Source: Glandiceps talaboti (Eukaryota; Hemichordata; Enteropneusta; Spengelidae). Taken from it: a DNA stretch of 64,000 nucleotides. The position numbers and the translations under genes are program-made. The notes beneath the pieces are model-generated. The model saw nothing but the letters and a program-made list of their open reading frames with translations, searched no databases and was not told the DNA's origin. This document shows positions 36,601-64,000 of this stretch, one piece after another (positions within the stretch are counted from its first letter, which is position 1; every line of letters begins with the position of its first letter). Where the stretch lies: NCBI RefSeq assembly GCF_964340395.1, contig NC_135558.1, forward strand, positions 7,917,501 to 7,981,500, read 5' to 3'.

Positions 36601-37437
36601 GGGATGAAAAGGTTGTTACTATGGAAACCTAATGACATCAGATGTTTAATTTCTGTGAGAGGTACTTTGAGAGGTGCCGTGTTTTGAGAGTTAATATAAA
36701 CTGTGACTCATACATACATGTACACAGAGTGTAGTTGGAACATTGCAGCATTGTATGCTGAGCACAAGTAGGCTGTACATGATAAGCTTTGAATAGAGGA
36801 CTTATTCAGCATTCAGCTACTTTATGTATGAACTAATATAACTTTTATGGGTAAAAAGCAGTGGGTACTCTGAGGCAATTTGATACGCATGTACCACTGA
36901 TGCACAACACATTTTTGTGACTGAAAAGTTTGATGTTCTCCCTATCTCTTCCTCTAGCAGTGTGTGATCAGATGGCTCCAGGGGAACCTGCTAATGTTTA
37001 GTATTTTGACCCACACCAAAAATGATGTCTTTCACACTGAGTGCGACACAACCACTGGGCCTATAGGACACCCCAACATTTTACACAGTATATCCATATT
37101 ACAAAGAACATGTGTAGGACAGCAAAAGTAATATAGTCTTAAATTATGAAGTGACATTTCAAATAATAAATTCGTTGACAAAAAGTATAGGTAAGGTAAT
37201 CACGAGCAATCTGTCCAACGAATACCTGTGTACTGAAAATAGAACAATGTAAAGTTCAAATAAACGGTAAAGTATGCATAGAAAGATCTAAGAATCACGA
37301 CACATGCACCAAAAAGAACCCAAACACATAGGTTTATTAAACCTATGTAGGATCTATATGATATCTTACAAACTACCTGATTGTAAATTAGTTGTGAATG
37401 TTCTTTATTTTAGAGCAACTAGGAGAGAGAAAAGAAA

Positions 37438-63556
<26,119 letters not shown>

Positions 63557-63575
63557 GTGAGAAATAACTCAGGTT

Positions 63576-63577
<2 letters not shown>

Positions 63578-63642
<65 letters not shown>

Positions 63643-63719
63643 TGTGTTTGTGAGAGAGTGTTTGGATTAATGGATAGATGGATTAGTGATTGGGTGGGGG
63701 TGGGGGGGGGGGGGGGGGG
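63578..63719. repeat. (GT)n followed by a G-run
   Basis: (GT)n at 63578-63639, then GTGGGGGTGGGG and a long G-run to 63719, starting about 20 nt after the exon 25 donor. Confidence 0.93.
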
Positions 63720-64000
63720 TGATGTGTCAATATTGACTAATATTCCGTAGCTGGTATGATGAAAATTCCACAACTTCTGTAGGTGGAAAGTAAGTTTAGG
63801 GGATATCATAATATATGAATGCAATAAGTTGTCTTTATTTCATGTACTATGGTAACTATGAAATTGGTTGTACAGTTCTATACTATGTGTTGAGGTGTAA
63901 TTTGGGAAAATATTATAGCATAACCGGTAAGAATAGAAAGCGTCCTCAACTCCATTTTCTTGATAGTTTACACATGTACACAGTCATAGCTTCATTACTC
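63720..64000. other. Right edge, spectrin intron
   Basis: Intronic sequence after exon 25. No further exon is recognisable before the window ends. Confidence 0.6.

Larger units (their letters stand above)
28070..37413. other. Long non-coding stretch, probably alpha-spectrin intron 1
   Basis: No gene structure seen. It holds a MITE-like element at 30598-30773 with a partial copy at 35412-35480, a higher-order tandem repeat at 33240-33660, and a C-run followed by A/C-rich sequence at about 36370-36420. The palindrome TACATGTA recurs often (for example around 30180-30200). Short open frames here have no family resemblance. Confidence 0.5.

Overview
This is a piece of an invertebrate animal genome, not a prokaryote. 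Coding exons are short, have GT/AG borders and match metazoan proteins. The DNA is AT-rich and full of microsatellites, minisatellites and small foldback elements, with no vertebrate Alu- or L1-type repeats. The one diagnostic protein trait is that alpha-spectrin lacks the vertebrate calpain/calmodulin insert. A marine deuterostome or lophotrochozoan is plausible, but I cannot name the species.

Layout: (1) 1-4563 has no gene I can support. (2) 4564-4636 is a complete tRNA-Val(AAC) with a Pol III terminator. (3) 5444-10511 (+) is a three-exon gene for a 190-residue protein I do not recognise; all splice phases agree. (4) 10512-16376 is intergenic, with a 31-bp minisatellite, foldbacks and decayed tandem copies of the next gene's last coding segment. 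(5) 16377-23566 (-) is a complete 12-exon Polycomb-like gene (PHF1/MTF2/PHF19 family; Tudor, PHD1, PHD2, EH/winged helix, C-terminal chromo-like domain). It gives 579 residues with every exon phase consistent, plus a probable 5' UTR exon ending at 24662. (6) 24663-37413 is non-coding, with foldback clusters, triplet repeats and a possible spectrin promoter and 5' UTR exon near 28 kb. (7) 37438-63556 (+) is the amino-terminal half of alpha-spectrin (SPTAN1 orthologue): 25 constitutive coding exons, about 1183 residues, from the start codon through the SH3 domain into the following repeats. The gene runs off the right edge.

The two recognised genes act in different processes: PRC2 targeting to chromatin, and the submembrane spectrin-actin skeleton. 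Nothing suggests they work together.

The most interesting observations lie in alpha-spectrin. Three small, frame-preserving candidate microexons (18, 21 and 33 nt) sit between phase-0 constitutive exons. The 33-nt one would add 11 residues in the n-Src loop of the SH3 domain, almost the same place where the neuronal N1 microexon modifies c-Src, and a (CA)n tract of about 95 bp begins about 15 bases after its donor. One spectrin intron also holds four perfect CArG boxes within 142 bp. The Polycomb-like gene shows repeated tandem duplication of its own exon/intron borders, giving arrays of decoy splice donors and relics of its last exon.
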